Source: Anaspis maculata
Taxonomy: Eukaryota > Arthropoda > Insecta > Coleoptera > Scraptiidae
Assembly: GCA_949128115.1 (NCBI GenBank)
Contig: OX421966.1
Location: forward strand, 48,729,416 to 48,793,415
Direction of reading: 5' to 3'
Length of the DNA stretch: 64,000 nt
A program made the translations under genes and the position numbers. The first letter of the stretch is position 1. Every line of letters begins with the position of its first letter. Below, in pieces: positions 12,284 through 26,960 of this stretch. Below the pieces are notes generated by a model that had not been told where the DNA came from, did not search any database, and worked only from the letters and a program-made list of their open reading frames with translations.

Positions 12284-15282
12284 AAAATAATGTTTTGCCC
12301 TTTGTCTTAACTTTAACAAGTCCCTTTGTCTTTCCTTGTTGCTTTTCGAACTTTAGTAAGCCCCCTTATTCCTTTTTGTAGTATTTGGAGCCCTACTGCG
12401 CAACCTGGTTTCTTCATGTCTTTGGAGCTCTGCTTAGTCCCCTTCCGAGAATCATTCCGAGAATTTTTGCTAGTACACCAAGCTTTGGGAACACCAGTAA
12501 GCCCCCTTATACTTTCATGAGATATTTGGCCCCTATTGAGCCCCTCATCTTCTCTAGTGTAATTTTTGAGCTCTAATGCGTCCTCTTATGTTTTTCATTG
12601 CTTTCAGATTTCCATAAGGCACTTTTTTGCAGTCTTGTGTTATCAAGAACTTCACTGGGCCCCCTTATTCTATATTCAACGTAACTTGAAGCCCTGCTGA
12701 GCCCCCTTGAATTTTCCATGAATTCCGGAGCAGCAAGCAGCGTTATGCCGTCATGGCATGTTGAAGCCCTATCGGGCCCCATTGTGCCTTCAGGTGTAGT
12801 TGGAGGCCCGTTGAGCCTCCTTATGTTTTTCCATGACTTTCGGAGTAGGTACCAGTAAGCCCCATTTCGCGTTATTTTGTTATTTAGAGCCCCCTGAGCC
12901 CCCTTGTGTCATCAATATCATTTGAAGCCCTACTAAGCCCCCTTGCATTTTTCCGTGACTTTCTGATTTTTATCGAGCCCTGCGTCATTTGGAGCCCTAA
13001 AGAGCTCCCTTGTGTGTTTTCGTGGCTTGTGCGTTCTTGCATTGCTGGAAGCCCTAGTGTAAGTCCCTTGTGCCTTCATGTGATATACGGAGCCCTATCG
13101 GACCCTCTTGTGTCCGCAAGTGTATAGTTTGGCGCCTAGTGAGCCCTTTTGTTTTTTGTCTGGCTATCAGAATTCCAGTAAGCCCCTTGTTGCCTTCTTG
13201 TGTTATTCGAAGCCCCATTGGGCCCCCTTGTTTCCTCAACGTCATTTGAAGCCCTGCTGAGCCTCCTTACATCTTTCCGCGACTTTCGGAGCAGTAGCAA
13301 GCACCTTCTGCCTTCAGGAAATATTCGGAGCCCTATCGGGCCCCATTGTGCAAGCAGGTGAGCTTGATTATAAAGAGCTTCATTGGGCCCCCTTGTCGTA
13401 TTTTCGTGGCTTTGGGAGCTCTATCGGGTCCCTTTGTACCCTTATGTGTAGTTTGGAGCCCTAATCAGTCCATTTTTCTTTTTATTGGATTTCAGTACTA
13501 TGCAGTGAGTCGATCCCCTTTTGCCTTTTCTCGTTATAAAGAGCCCCTTGTGTCACCAATATCAGATGAAGTTCTACGGAGCTTCCTTGCACTTTCCCGT
13601 GATTTCTGGATTTTTCATAGGCCCCTTCTGCCCTATGTGTCCACTGGAGCCCTAACGAGCCCCCTCATGGGTTTTCGTGGCTTTTAGAATTCCAGTAAGC
13701 CATCTTGTGCGCTTTTGCATTTCTGGAAGCCCTAGTGTAAGTCCCTTGTGCCTCTATGTAATATACGGAGCCCTATCGGACCCTCTTGTGTCCGCAAGTG
13801 TAGTTTGGAGCCCTAGTGAGCCCCCTTGGGTCCATAAATATAGCTTGGAAGCCTAGTGAGCCCCCTTGTGTCCATAAGTATAGCTTGGAGCCCTAGTGAG
13901 CCCCCTTGTGTTTTTCCATGACTATCAGAAGTCCAGTGAGCCCCCTGTTGCCGTCTTATGTCATCCAGAGCGTCAGTGGGGCCCCTTGTTTCTTCAATAC
14001 GTCTTTTGAAGCCGTGCTGAGCCCCCTTACATCTTTCCGTGGCTTCCGGAGCAGCAGTAAGCACCTTGTGTCTTCATGTGATATTCAGAGCCCTATCGAG
14101 CCCCCTTGTGTCTTCAAGTGTAGTATGGAGCCCTGATGAGCCGCATTGTTTTTTCGTAGCTTCCGGAATTCCAGTGAGCCCCTTTTGCCTTCTGTTGTTA
14201 TATAAAGCTCCTTGGGCTCCCTTGTGCCTTTCTGTGATATGCGGAGCCCTATCGGACCCCCTTGTGCCGGTTAGTGTAGTTTAGAGTCCTAGTGTGCCTC
14301 TTTTGCTTTTGATGGCTTCCAGAAACCCAGTCACCCCCCTTTCGCCTTTTTTGATTATACAGAGCTCCATTGGGCCCCCTTGTTGTATTTTCCTGGCTTT
14401 TGGAGCTCTATTGGGTCCCCTTTGTACCCTTATGTATAGTTTGGAGCCCCAATCAGTCCACTTGTGTTGGCTTTCAGAGTATCATACAGTAAGCCTCCTT
14501 TTGCCTTTTCTGGTTGTGAAGAGCCCCCTGGGCCCCCTTGTGTAACCAATATTATATGAATATCTACGGAGCCTCCTTGCATTTTCCCGTGATTTCCGGA
14601 TTTTTGTTAGGCCCCTTGTGCCCTATGTGTCGTTTAGAGCCCTAATGAGCCCCATTATGTGTTTTCGTGGCTTTCAGAATTCCAGTAAGCCATCTTGTGC
14701 GCTTTTACATTGCTGGAAGCCCTAGTGTAAGTCCCTTGTGCCTTCATGTGATATACGGAGCGCCATCGGGCCCCCTTGTGCCCGCAAGAGTAGTTTGGAG
14801 CCCTAGAGAGCCCCCTTGTGTCCATACGTGTAGCTTGGAACCCTAGTGAGCCCCCTCGTTTCCATGAGTGTAGCTTGGAGCCCAAGTGAGCCCCCTCATG
14901 TTCTTCAATGCGACTATCAGAATTCCAGTGAGCCTCCTGTTGCCTTCTTGTGTCATCTGTAGCTGCCGTGAGCCCCCTTGTTTCTTCAACGTCTTTTGAA
15001 GCCCTGCATGTTGAGCCCCCTCACATCTTTCCGTGGCTTTCGAAGCAGTAGTAAGCACCTTATGCCTCTATGTGATATTCGGAGTCCTCTCGAAGCTCCA
15101 TAAGGCCCCCTTGTGTTTTCAATATCGTTTGAAGCCTTGCTGAGCCCCGTTGCATTTTTTTCGTGGCGTTCGGATCTCTGTCGGAACCCCTTGCATTTGC
15201 TTATGATTTTCAGATCCTTTTATTGAGCCCCCTTGTGTCTTCATGTGTAATATAACCCCCTTACCTTCCGAAGCCTTCACTT
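12284..15282. repeat. Central degenerate minisatellite of the foldback
   Basis: About 3 kb of diverged units of roughly 40 bp built on GGAGCCCTAGTGAGCCCCCT followed by TGTGTC. A higher-order level is visible: a block with GAATTCCAGTAAGCCATCTT and GGAAGCCCTAGTGTAAGTCC occurs near 13687 and again near 14675, and part of it near 13045. The many short ORFs arise from the repeat and are not genes. Confidence 0.8.
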
Positions 15283-16434
15283 GCGACGAATTGTCCGCGG
15301 GACGAATTGTCCGTGAGACGAATTGTCCGCGGGACGAATTGTCCGCGGGACGAACTGTCCGCGGGACGGATTGTCCGCGACGAATTGTCCGCTACGAATT
15401 GTCCGCGGGACGAATTGTCCTAGCACCCCTGGAACTACCCCTAGAAATCACCCCTTTAGTAAAAGGTATGCAATATCTCATTTATAAGCTCAGAGAGGAT
15501 GCGATTAAATAAGTTCAAAATGATTTCGCGATGACCTTACACGCATCAAGGTAAAGGCTATGCGATATTGAAGAGGTAGTTTTGGGTAGATATGTGAATG
15601 AAATCATCGTAGCAGCAAACTAATGCTACAGATTTTGAAAAAATTCCAACAAAAGGAAGTACTGGTTTTATAAAGCTTTTTCCGAGAGGGTAGCTACTGT
15701 TGGGATGACCTAAGCAAAGGGTCATCGTGTAGCATCACTTTTTTAGTGGAACAGTTGGAAAAGACGTTTTTTGGAATTTTCATGTAAGTATTGCATGTCT
15801 TACCATACCAACCCTGTCCCTTGAAGTGAAGGGGTGGTTTTTATGGAGCTGTACGTGTGGGGTCATCGCAGTATCCTTATTTTAATCCAATTATTGATGA
15901 GTACATTCCTTATGCCTTTTAAATGAAGCATTGCATATCTTGTTGTAAGACGGTGTCCCAAAAGGGGTAGTTTCTAGGGGATGTGGAGACTCAAATGAAA
16001 ATCTTCGTAAGCAAATTCAATATGGACGCCGTTTGAAAACAAACAACGTCTCTATTTCTTTTTCTTAATCAGAAAGTGCATATTTCAGAAAATTGAGCAC
16101 AATTTTTTGAAAAAAAAAGTTAGGGTAAAAAGTCCAAAACCGTTTCGGCATAATGATACAACCTTTCAAAACCAGGCGATAGAAAAAATGTCGGATTTTT
16201 TTTTCGAAAGTTGTACAAGGTGAAAGATTGCCCATATCTGCACGCTCTATGTTGGCACCCTGTATATGACAAATTGTGCAATCAAACTTATCATCAATAT
16301 CAGCACTCAATAGTCGAAGAAATGATCTTTCCTCACATGCCTGAATTTCTGGAATCCGTCAAATATTTTTCGAGCTATTTCAATTTGAAAACGCACCTAA
16401 TTTTCAGGTGTTGCAGTTCAATTGTCAAGCAGTT
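15283..16434. repeat. Right inverted arm of the 5.3-kb foldback
   Basis: Reverse complement of the left arm with scattered differences. It begins with nine ACGAATTGTCC copies (15283-15420) whose spacers mirror those of the left arm, and ends GCAGTT at 16434. The inner terminus-like sequence GTTGGCACCCTGTA ends at 16264. Confidence 0.8.
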
Positions 16435-16436
16435 TA

Positions 16437-18400
16437 GAATAATCTATTTCGTGATACATCAAATTGAAGACATCAAATTCTCTTTGTGAGAAATATATTA
16501 TATTTTTTTTTGTTCAACCCCCCTTTTGTCCCACCCACCCTTAACTTCCAAATTTCAAATGGCACCACGTACTTCTGATTAACCAGATTAAAGAGTCTTG
16601 AATTCTCTTTCTGAGAAAAATATAAAAATTATCAATCACCCCCTGTCGTCCCCACCCACCCCTACTTAAAAAACTTCATGTATATTGAAAAAAACTGAAA
16701 ATTGCAAATTGAAAACATCAAATTCTCTTTATGAGAAAAATATTATAAATTTTTTTGATCAACCCCCCTTTTGCCCCATCTACCCTTACATTCTAAATAT
16801 CAAATGGTATCACGTGCTTTTTGGTTCCCCAGGTTGAACTCTCTTTCTGAAAAAATTATAAAAATTAGTAATAACCCCCTTCTGTCCCCACCCACCCTTA
16901 ATTTAAAATTTCATGTAGAGTAATCTACTTCGTGATACATCAAATTGAAGACATCAAATTTTATTTGTGGGAAAAATATCATGAATTTTTTTGATCAACC
17001 CCCTTTTTGGCCCACCCACACTCAACTTCTAAATTTCAAATGGAACCACGTACTTTCGGTTCACTAGATTGAAGAGGATTGAGTTCTTTTTCTGATGAAA
17101 ATATAAGAATTAATAATCACTCTCTTTCGTCCCCACCCACCCACTTTAATATTTCATGTAGAATAATGAACTTTGTGATACATCAATCAGAAAAAATCAT
17201 ATTCTCTTTGTGAGAAAAACATTTTTTTTCTATTAACCCCTCTTTTGCCCCACCCACCCTTGATTTCCAAATTTCAAATGGAACCACGTACTTTGGCATG
17301 GTTCACCAGATTGAAGAGAATTGAATTCTCTTTCTGAAAAAAATATAAAACTTATTTATCACATCCTGTTGTCCCCCCCCCCACACCCACTTGAAAAAAT
17401 TCATGTAGGCTCATCTACTTTGTGGTACATCAAATTGAAAACATCAAATTCTCTTTGTGAAAAAAATATTCAAACACCCTTAGCTTTCAAATGAAACCAC
17501 GTACTTCTCGGTTCATCCGATTGAAGAGAATTGAATTCTCTTTCTGAGAAGAATATAAAAAATATTAATCACCCCTTCTCGTCTTCACCCACCCTTACTT
17601 TAAAAACTCATGTAGGATAATTTACTTTGTGATAAATCAAATTGAAAACATCAAATTTTCTTTGTGAGAAAAATATTATAATTTTTTTTAATCAACCCCC
17701 CTTTTGCTCTATCCACTCTTTTAAGTTCCAACTAAAAATGATAACTGACACGTACTTTTTGTTTCACCAGATTAGAGAGGATTGAATTCTTTTTCCAAGA
17801 AAAATATAAAAATTATCAATCATCCCCTTTGGTCCCTACCCACCCTTTTACTTTAAAATTTCAAATGAAACCACCTACCTTGTGATACATCAGAAGAGAA
17901 TTGTACTGAGAAAAATATTCTAAAAATTTTCAATTTTCCCCTTTTGCCCCCACCGACCTCTATTTTACAATTTCAAGTAGAAACATCTATAATATGCTGT
18001 TCTTCACGTTGCAAATTCAGCACTAGAACTTTTGGAATCAAAAACAAAGTGATAAGTTAGAGGGCTACGGCTACGGCTGATGGGACCTGCAAAGTTTTGG
18101 CGCAAATCTATCAGGGCCCATCAGCCGTATACCTTTCCAGCTTTTCACTTTATTTTTGATTAAAAAATTTCTTGTGCTGAATTTGCAACGTGAACGGGCA
18201 TTACTTTGTGGTACTTACATCAAATTGAACAAAATTATTTTTTTTTTGTTGAGGAAAATATTATGAATATTTCTTATTACCCCCCTTTTGCCCTCACCCA
18301 CCTCAACTTTAAAACTTCAACTAGAATTAGGTGCCTGCGGTACGCAAAAAAAAAGTGGCATTTGATGATACAAGCAAGCAAGTCATTTTGCACAGTTGTT
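16437..18400. repeat. ~240-bp tandem array, right part
   Basis: Direct continuation of the array at 10150-11133, with units marked by ACATCAAATTCTCTTTGTGA and CACGTACTT. Units degrade towards the right end. A MITE is inserted at 17992-18201. Related units also occur inside the foldback at 59436-60617. Confidence 0.8.
17992..18201. mobile_element. MITE family 2, copy 1, inside the tandem array
   Basis: The inverted ends are TTCTTCACGTTGCAAATTCA and TGAATTTGCAACGTGAA, and the core contains GGCTACGGCTGATGGG and CCCATCAGCCGTAT. The array unit resumes at TACTTTGTGG after the insertion, consistent with a TA target. Related copies are at 36930-37139 and 37650-37785. Confidence 0.7.
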
Positions 18401-18535
18401 GTCCACACCCATTAGAAAGTTTTGACCCGCAGCACCTAAAAAATGTTCCCTTAGGACTCGAGATTTTAGAGGGCAAAGGGGACCCCATGAAAAAATCTAA
18501 AACATTTTAAATAAAGCCTGATTAGTGAATCTCAG

Positions 18536-19190
18536 TGTCAACATAAGCATACACTGTCATTTTCAAAATTAGGTTAAAAATAAAAGAGTCATTTTTGAGC
18601 GTCATACAATATATTTTATCAATATCAGAGTACAAAACATGTAACCCACAACCTGTATAGTAATTATATTTAAATAAACCGTCACAACGAAATTGGTGAA
18701 AATGTGATTAGGAAATGCCGAGTTTACAATAGAGTATTATATTTTGAAAAAAATATTTTGTTTTCGATGGGAACAGAAACTACATTGGAAAATAACTGAC
18801 CCATATTTTTTTGTTTAGCCAGAAATCGAATCGTTTGGCCGCAATAAATAAACGAAACTCTTAAATTCTTACTAGTTCTGACGTCATTTACAAAGGCAGT
18901 CACAAGTAGTTGATCTTCTTTTATCGATTACGCCCAAACGATTCGATTTTCGACCGAATAAAAAAATACGGGTCAATTATTTTTCGATGTAGTTTCCATT
19001 TCGACAAAAAAACATTCTAGTATAATACTCCATTACGTTAATTTCACAGGGTGTCCATATGTCCATGGTTATGTTTTATGCTCTGCTATTGATAAACAAA
19101 TATTGTATTAAACTCAAATGACTCCTTTTACTTTGAATAATATTTTGAAAATGACAGTGTATGCCATGAGTGTATGCTTATGTTGCCAAT
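18536..19190. repeat. Nested inverted repeat of about 650 bp
   Basis: Outer arms: ACATAAGCATACACTGTCAT near 18541 and its inverse near 19150-19185. Inner arms: GAAACTACATTGGAAAATAA (about 18777) against TTATTTTTCGATGTAGTTTC (about 18977), with the ends GGAGTATTAT and ATAATACTCC. A terminus-like CACAGGGTGTCC lies at 19045. Probably one MITE inside another. Confidence 0.55.
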
Positions 19191-20239
19191 GACATTGGTG
19201 AAACATTTACGTAAAACATCAAACACGACAAATTATCCTACCCGTAGTTTAGGAGGATATCTTAAATAATATTTCCAACATGTCAAAAAATGCGCCAATA
19301 TTTCCAATAAAATTTAAAAAAAAGTTCAACTCTACGCGCATTCGTTCTCGAATTATCGATTTTCAACTTTCGGAATTGATAACCCTGTACAAAAATGACC
19401 AGAAGGGGGGTGATATCGTAACCATGGTAATTACGATGTGACATGAAGTTACTGATGTTACGTCAAGATCCCCGAATTGGTAAACGCATCGTATCCGCCA
19501 CAGCATGCTTCATTTCAACCCATTCCAAAAGCGAATGCTGGCGTCCACCGGGTGGCAGCCCCCTTGGGGGTCGTTGGGGTGAATTTTTTCGTGGGAAGGT
19601 GTATCAAAGTGAGTTTATGCATATCTGCCAAATTTACGTCAATAATATGGCCAATAAGAGAATTGCAATAAAAAATGTTAATTTTTGAAAAAATCACATA
19701 GCCTTTGAAAAGAAAGAAATATTTGAAAATTAAAAAACCATTTCGGGATATTATTGCTACCTTTCAAAAAACGATATTATAAATAATCTACAATTTTTTT
19801 TAGAAAAGTGACACAACGTTGACAATTTACCCTTTTGACCCTCTTCCTTTTGGCGCACTGTATATCATGTACATTTTCAATTATGAAACTATCCTTTACA
19901 TCATCACGTAGCCGAAGTAGGCTTTATCTGGCGTTGTCTTCCTTTTTGAAATCGGAGAATTTTTGTTCGAGATATTCCCATTTTACAAAATGCGGAAATT
20001 TTCATTACCCCTATTCACTTTTGAGCAGTTTATAAAGATATGTATGTACCTACATGGAAGAAAGGGATAGTACAGAAACTTGAATTTGAGCCAAAGCAAC
20101 AATACTTAATTATTACCATTTAAAACAAAAATAGAGTAATACTTATACACACTTCTTTCCATTCGATCTTCCGGAAATAATCGGAAGAGCCATCAACATT
20201 TGATTTTCAAATACGACACCATATTGTTTAATATTAGCA
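19191..20239. other. No gene seen
   Basis: The ORFs at 19443-19697 overlap on both strands. GCAGCCCCCTTGGGGGTCG at about 19555 is a short palindrome. A GGCGCACTGTATATC stretch at 19851 resembles a repeat terminus. Nothing here supports a gene. Confidence 0.4.
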
Positions 20240-21386
20240 TTAGGATAGATATTATATCTCCGCGAGATTCCCTATCAAACATAAAAAGGCCTCTCTAAAT
20301 CAAGGAGTTTAAAAATTTGCCCCTCCCCTCTTCCCCGGTTTCAAGGATGTGAGGGATTAAGTGTCATGGAATTTTCTTGTCCCCGCGAATTCTCTTATCC
20401 AACCGAAAAATGCCGGTTTAGATCGGAGCTACTTGGAAAAAGGGGGTGGTTTTTGGAAGAGTGGAGTGAGGTGGGGGTTGCTGGGGAATTTGTGCAAGGC
20501 ATATACTTAGGAGATTTTCTCTCCGCAAGTTTCCCTATCAAACAAAAAAAGGCTGCTCTAAATCGAAGAGGTTAAAAAATTTGCTCCTTTCCCCTTCCCC
20601 TGTTCACGGATGTAGGGGATGGAAAGTGTCATGGAATTTTCTTGTCCCCGCGAATTCTTCTATCCACCCGAAAAATGCCGGTTCAGATCGGAGATAGGTA
20701 CTTAAGAAAAGAGGGTAGTTTGAAGGAGTGGGGTGATGCGGGAGTTGGTGGAATTTGTGAAAGGTTTATAGAAGATTTTATCTCCGTGAGTTTCCTCTTG
20801 AATTAATAAAACACTAAAAGGCCAAAGGGGTAGTTTTGAAAGGGTAAGGTGGGGTGCGGGTTGGTTGAATTTGTGCAAGGTATTATGCGAGTTTTCTCCC
20901 CGCGCGTTCCTCTCTCAAACACAAAAAATCCGCTCAAAATCAGAGAAATAAAAAATTTTTGCCCCCCCCCCCCCCTCACTCGGTTTTGCGAGAGGGGAAA
21001 GGGACATTGAGTTTTCTTCTCTTCAAGAGTTCCTCTATCCTTACCGAGAAATTCCGGTTAAGATCGGAGATTCTTGGGAAAAGGGGGTAGTTTTGAAGGG
21101 GTGGGGCGGAGTGGGTGTTGGTTGAATTTGTATAAGGTACAAAAGAGGTTTTCCTCCCGCGAACTTCTCTATTTAACATAACAATTCTCTTGAAATCATA
21201 GAAATTAAAACTGTTCACTCTCTCACCTGGTTTCGGGGGGGGGGGGGGATGTTGAGAAACATTGAGTTATCTTCTCTTCGCAAGTTCCTTCATCCAACCG
21301 AGAAATTCCGGTTCAGATCGGAGCAACTTGGAAAAGGCGGTAGTTTTGAAGGAGTGGGGGTTGGTTGAATTCGTGCAAGATACATG
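20240..21386. repeat. ~260-bp tandem array, about four units, one truncated
   Basis: Each unit has CTCCGCGAGATTCCCTATCA, a pyrimidine-rich run, TTTTCTTGTCCCCGCGAATT, AAATGCCGGTTTAGATCGGA and a G-rich GTGGGGTGAGGTGGG segment. Starts near 20261, 20524, 20784, 20901 and 21157 give steps of about 260 bp except one short unit. Homopolymer C and G runs lie near 20963 and 21235. No coding signal. Confidence 0.8.
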
Positions 21387-21388
21387 TA

Positions 21389-23597
21389 GTGCAGTAAAGA
21401 TAGGTTTTGGGGTTGAAAAAATTAATTCATGAAATTTTGAAGCTGTTATCGATTCAAAATTTCATCCTCTACCATGTACTTAAAATCCCCGAAAATCCCA
21501 TCGGAGCATTTTTCTTGCGGCGCTGTCAAAGTATATCATGTTTGCTGCAACAAGTCCAAAAATTGTATCCTCGCTTTTGTCACATTAGAGCTATATTGTT
21601 AGTTCAGAGCTGTTGGTATATACTTCAAGGCATGACCAGAACGTCATCTAAACCGCTGAAATTCTATCTCCCGCAAAAGAAAACATGTAACTCGCTTTAA
21701 TCTGCAATTACCAGTGGTAATCAAGTGTAGTTCGGGGATTAGTGACCAAATTTGATAAAATCTGTTCTTTTTGTGATAAAGGCATGAAATTAGGTATGAG
21801 TGGTCTTCATGGTCCCCTTTTCAAATGTAGACATGGCGTCTCGCCATATTTTGATTAGGGGGGCTTAGGGACCCCCTTGAAAATTGAAGTTGCAGAAACT
21901 CATGCAAACCACCATTGAAATAATTGTCACGCATCTCAAAAAGTGATCATTCGACTCTACGTTAAATCTCAACAAGAGACACACCAGTTATCACCATGTA
22001 CGCAATGTTCTTCATAATGAAAAAAAAATCTTTGGAATGTAACAAAAAATTGTGTCTTTATAATTTTTTCATGCAATAGAGGAATAAAGTCATCTTCCGC
22101 ATATCATTATCCACCAATCGTATTCGCCAAAGCCATTGATGAAGTCCATTTCTTCATATTGACATCTAGAAGCAACAATCCCAGATGAAACCAGCCAATT
22201 CAAGTGCTTAGTTCAGCAGCGTTTTTTTCAATGTTACCAATTGATATGAATGACAATTTATTATTGGGTGGATAGCTTCAACTGTTTTATAATTTTATTG
22301 AGTATAACTAGTTGAGGAGTGATGCGCGAAAGCCCCGAAATTTTTTTCTTTAACCGCCACCTATCACTGTTAGAATTGCACCAAATTTCATACTACTTTG
22401 GCGAAACAACAGCAAATACAGACTAAAGAGTATAGACAAACGTCAATACGATCTGCAGTTGTCAAGTAGAAGGCACAAAGAATAAGGATTGAGGCGTGGA
22501 ATACTTCAAAGCACTCAGTTCGAGTGAATACACGGTATAGAAATATTTTCAACACACCCTAGGAGCACAAATTTCATGATGGTGAGCGACGCGAAAAAAA
22601 ATTTTTCTATGCTTTTGCGCTTGGTTCCGCGTGTAGTCATATAAAATTAGGTTACAGAACAGCTCCAGCTATCTATCCAAAATATAAATTGTCGATCATA
22701 TTGATTGGGAACAATTGAAAAACGCTGTTGAACTTCACACTTGAACTGGCTCATTTCTTAGAGAGCTGTCATCCTTAGAATGACAGTATCAAAAAACAAA
22801 CTTCATGAATAGCTTCGGCAAATACAAATTAGTGAATTATGATACACAGCAGATCAACTCACCGTTTCTTAGATTAAAAAATTATGAAAAACTGTGTTTT
22901 TTTCTGACACTCCAAAGAATTTTTTTTTTAACACGAAGAACAATGCGTACATGGCGACAACTGTTGTGTCTCTTGTCAACGTTTGGTGTAGAGTCAAATG
23001 ATTACTTTTTGAAATGTGTGACGATATTTACCGGTGGTTTGTGAGAGTTCTTGAGACTTCAAATTTTCAAGGGGGTCTCAAATTTTCAAGGGGGTCCTTA
23101 GGCCCCCCCTCGGGCCCCCCTAACCAAAATATGGCGAGGCGTCATGCTTACATTTGGAAAGAAGACCATGAAGACCACCCATACCAAATTTCATGCCTCT
23201 GTCGCAAATCAAACAGATTTTAATAAGCTTGGTTACTAACCCTCGGATTATCTTCAATCAACACTGTTAATTGGGAATTGAAGCGACTTTCGTGTTTTTT
23301 TTTCGTGAAATACGAGTTAGAGGTTCAAACGAAGGTCTGGTCATGCCCTGCAGTATATACCAACAGTCCTAAGCCAACAATGTAGTTCTAGTGTGACAAA
23401 AACAAGAATACCATTTTCGGACTAGTTGCAGCAAACATGATATACTTTGACAGCGCCGCAAGAAGAATGCTCAACTGGGATTTTCAGGGATTTTGAGTAT
23501 GTGGTAGAGAATGAAATTCTGAATCGATATCTGCTATAAAATTTCATGAATTAATTTTTTCAAGGTTTGGGGTCTTTTTTGGCTATCTTTACTGCAC
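21389..23597. mobile_element. 2.2-kb foldback element, palindromic almost to the centre
   Basis: The ends GTGCAGTAAAGATAG and CTATCTTTACTGCAC are flanked by TA (21387-21388 and 23598-23599). The left arm can be matched to the right in order: ATTAATTCATGAAATTTT, TATATCATGTTTGCTGCAAC, CATGGTCCCCTTTTC-type sequence, CAAGTGCTTAGTTCAGCAGC and GTGGATAGCTTCAACTGTT, reaching an axis near 22490. The arms carry many differences. ORFs inside (21407-21700 and 22805-23223) show no recognisable domain. It abuts the 260-bp array. Confidence 0.8.
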
Positions 23598-23751
23598 TAA
23601 TGGGAATGTGTACAAGGGAGTGTGTATAAATGGGGCTATCAGCCAGTCTAAACAGATTCAAAATCTTCCAAAGCAATCCAAAACTGTCGCGCTTTGAGCA
23701 TTGTTAAAAATATCGACATAATCACTTAGACACTATAGACAAGACACCTTT

Positions 23752-23905
23752 GATACACAAACTATACACCGAATTTTGACGTCTTCGATACACAAACCAT
23801 ACACCGAATTTTGGCGTCTTCGATGCACAAACTATACACCGAATTTTGGCGTCTTCGATGCACAAACTATACACCGAATTCTGGCGTCTTGGATGCACAA
23901 AAACT
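23752..23905. repeat. 35-bp minisatellite, four full units plus part
   Basis: Units begin at 23752, 23787, 23822, 23857 and 23892, exactly 35 bp apart, each reading GATGCACAAACTATACACCG then AATTTTGGCGTCTTC with few changes. The ORF at 23776-24078 is a by-product. Confidence 0.9.
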
Positions 23906-24108
23906 TGACACCTAATTGTGGCAGCGACGCCACTAGTTTGTTATATGCACGAATATTCGGGGACATGCTGCGCCGCCCCCATGGAGTGTATAACCAAATG
24001 GGTCAGTTTTACGGGTTGCTAACGCAAAGGGGTACCCAACCTACATGGTTTCATCAAAGCTGCCACAATTTGGTTTGATGCACGGTTGCCACAAACCTAC
24101 ACCGGCGG

Positions 24109-26738
<2,630 letters not shown>

Positions 26739-26867
26739 GGGTGCGATTCTCGAACGTGTTCGAAAAGTTTTCGTATACGAATTCTCCTTTCCGACAGCCC
26801 AAGTGCACACGAAACCAAGGAGATTCGTATACGAAAAGTAATTCGAATAACTCGAGGATTGCATCCC
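26739..26867. mobile_element. Palindromic MITE with GGGTGCGATTCTCGA ends
   Basis: The arm GGGTGCGATTCTCGAAC then TTTTCGTATACGAATTCTCC pairs with a right arm ending GAGGATTGCATCCC that contains GGAGATTCGTATACGAAAAG. The stem is about 50 bp with mismatches. The element at 32616-32745 shares the GTGCGATTCT end. Confidence 0.6.
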
Positions 26868-26960
26868 TGATCACGTACACGTAGTAACCTAAAGTAAAAA
26901 TCAGCACCAAATAATTTATTTTGTACAGGTCGTTCTAATTATCGCGGCTCTTTGGTTTAA

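Larger units (their letters stand above)
11134..16434. mobile_element. 5.3-kb giant foldback element with TA target duplication
   Basis: Two inverted arms of about 1.15 kb enclose a 3-kb minisatellite. The ends are AACTGCTTGACAATTGAACT and AGTTCAATTGTCAAGCAGTT. The host tandem array gives the empty site: a neighbouring unit (about 10637-10660) reads TTTCATGTAGAATAATC, and here TTTCATGTA precedes the element while TAGAATAATC follows it, so exactly TA was duplicated (11132-11133 and 16435-16436). No ORF in it resembles a transposase, so the element is non-autonomous or of an undescribed type. The arms differ by many substitutions and small indels, so the insertion is not very recent. Confidence 0.85.

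Noticed and set aside
12326..15058. Many ORFs of 60-113 codons in the foldback core
   Set aside because: They follow the ~40-bp repeat in several frames on both strands, have no common frame and no domain.
15243..15512. ORF with repeated RIVRGTNCPRDELSAG-like peptide
   Set aside because: The peptide arises from translating the GGACAATTCGT subterminal repeats; the same peptide appears from the other arm on the other strand.
11127..16489. CRISPR array reading of the short regular repeats
   Set aside because: Repeat steps are 14-16 bp without unique spacers, in a eukaryotic foldback element; not a CRISPR array.
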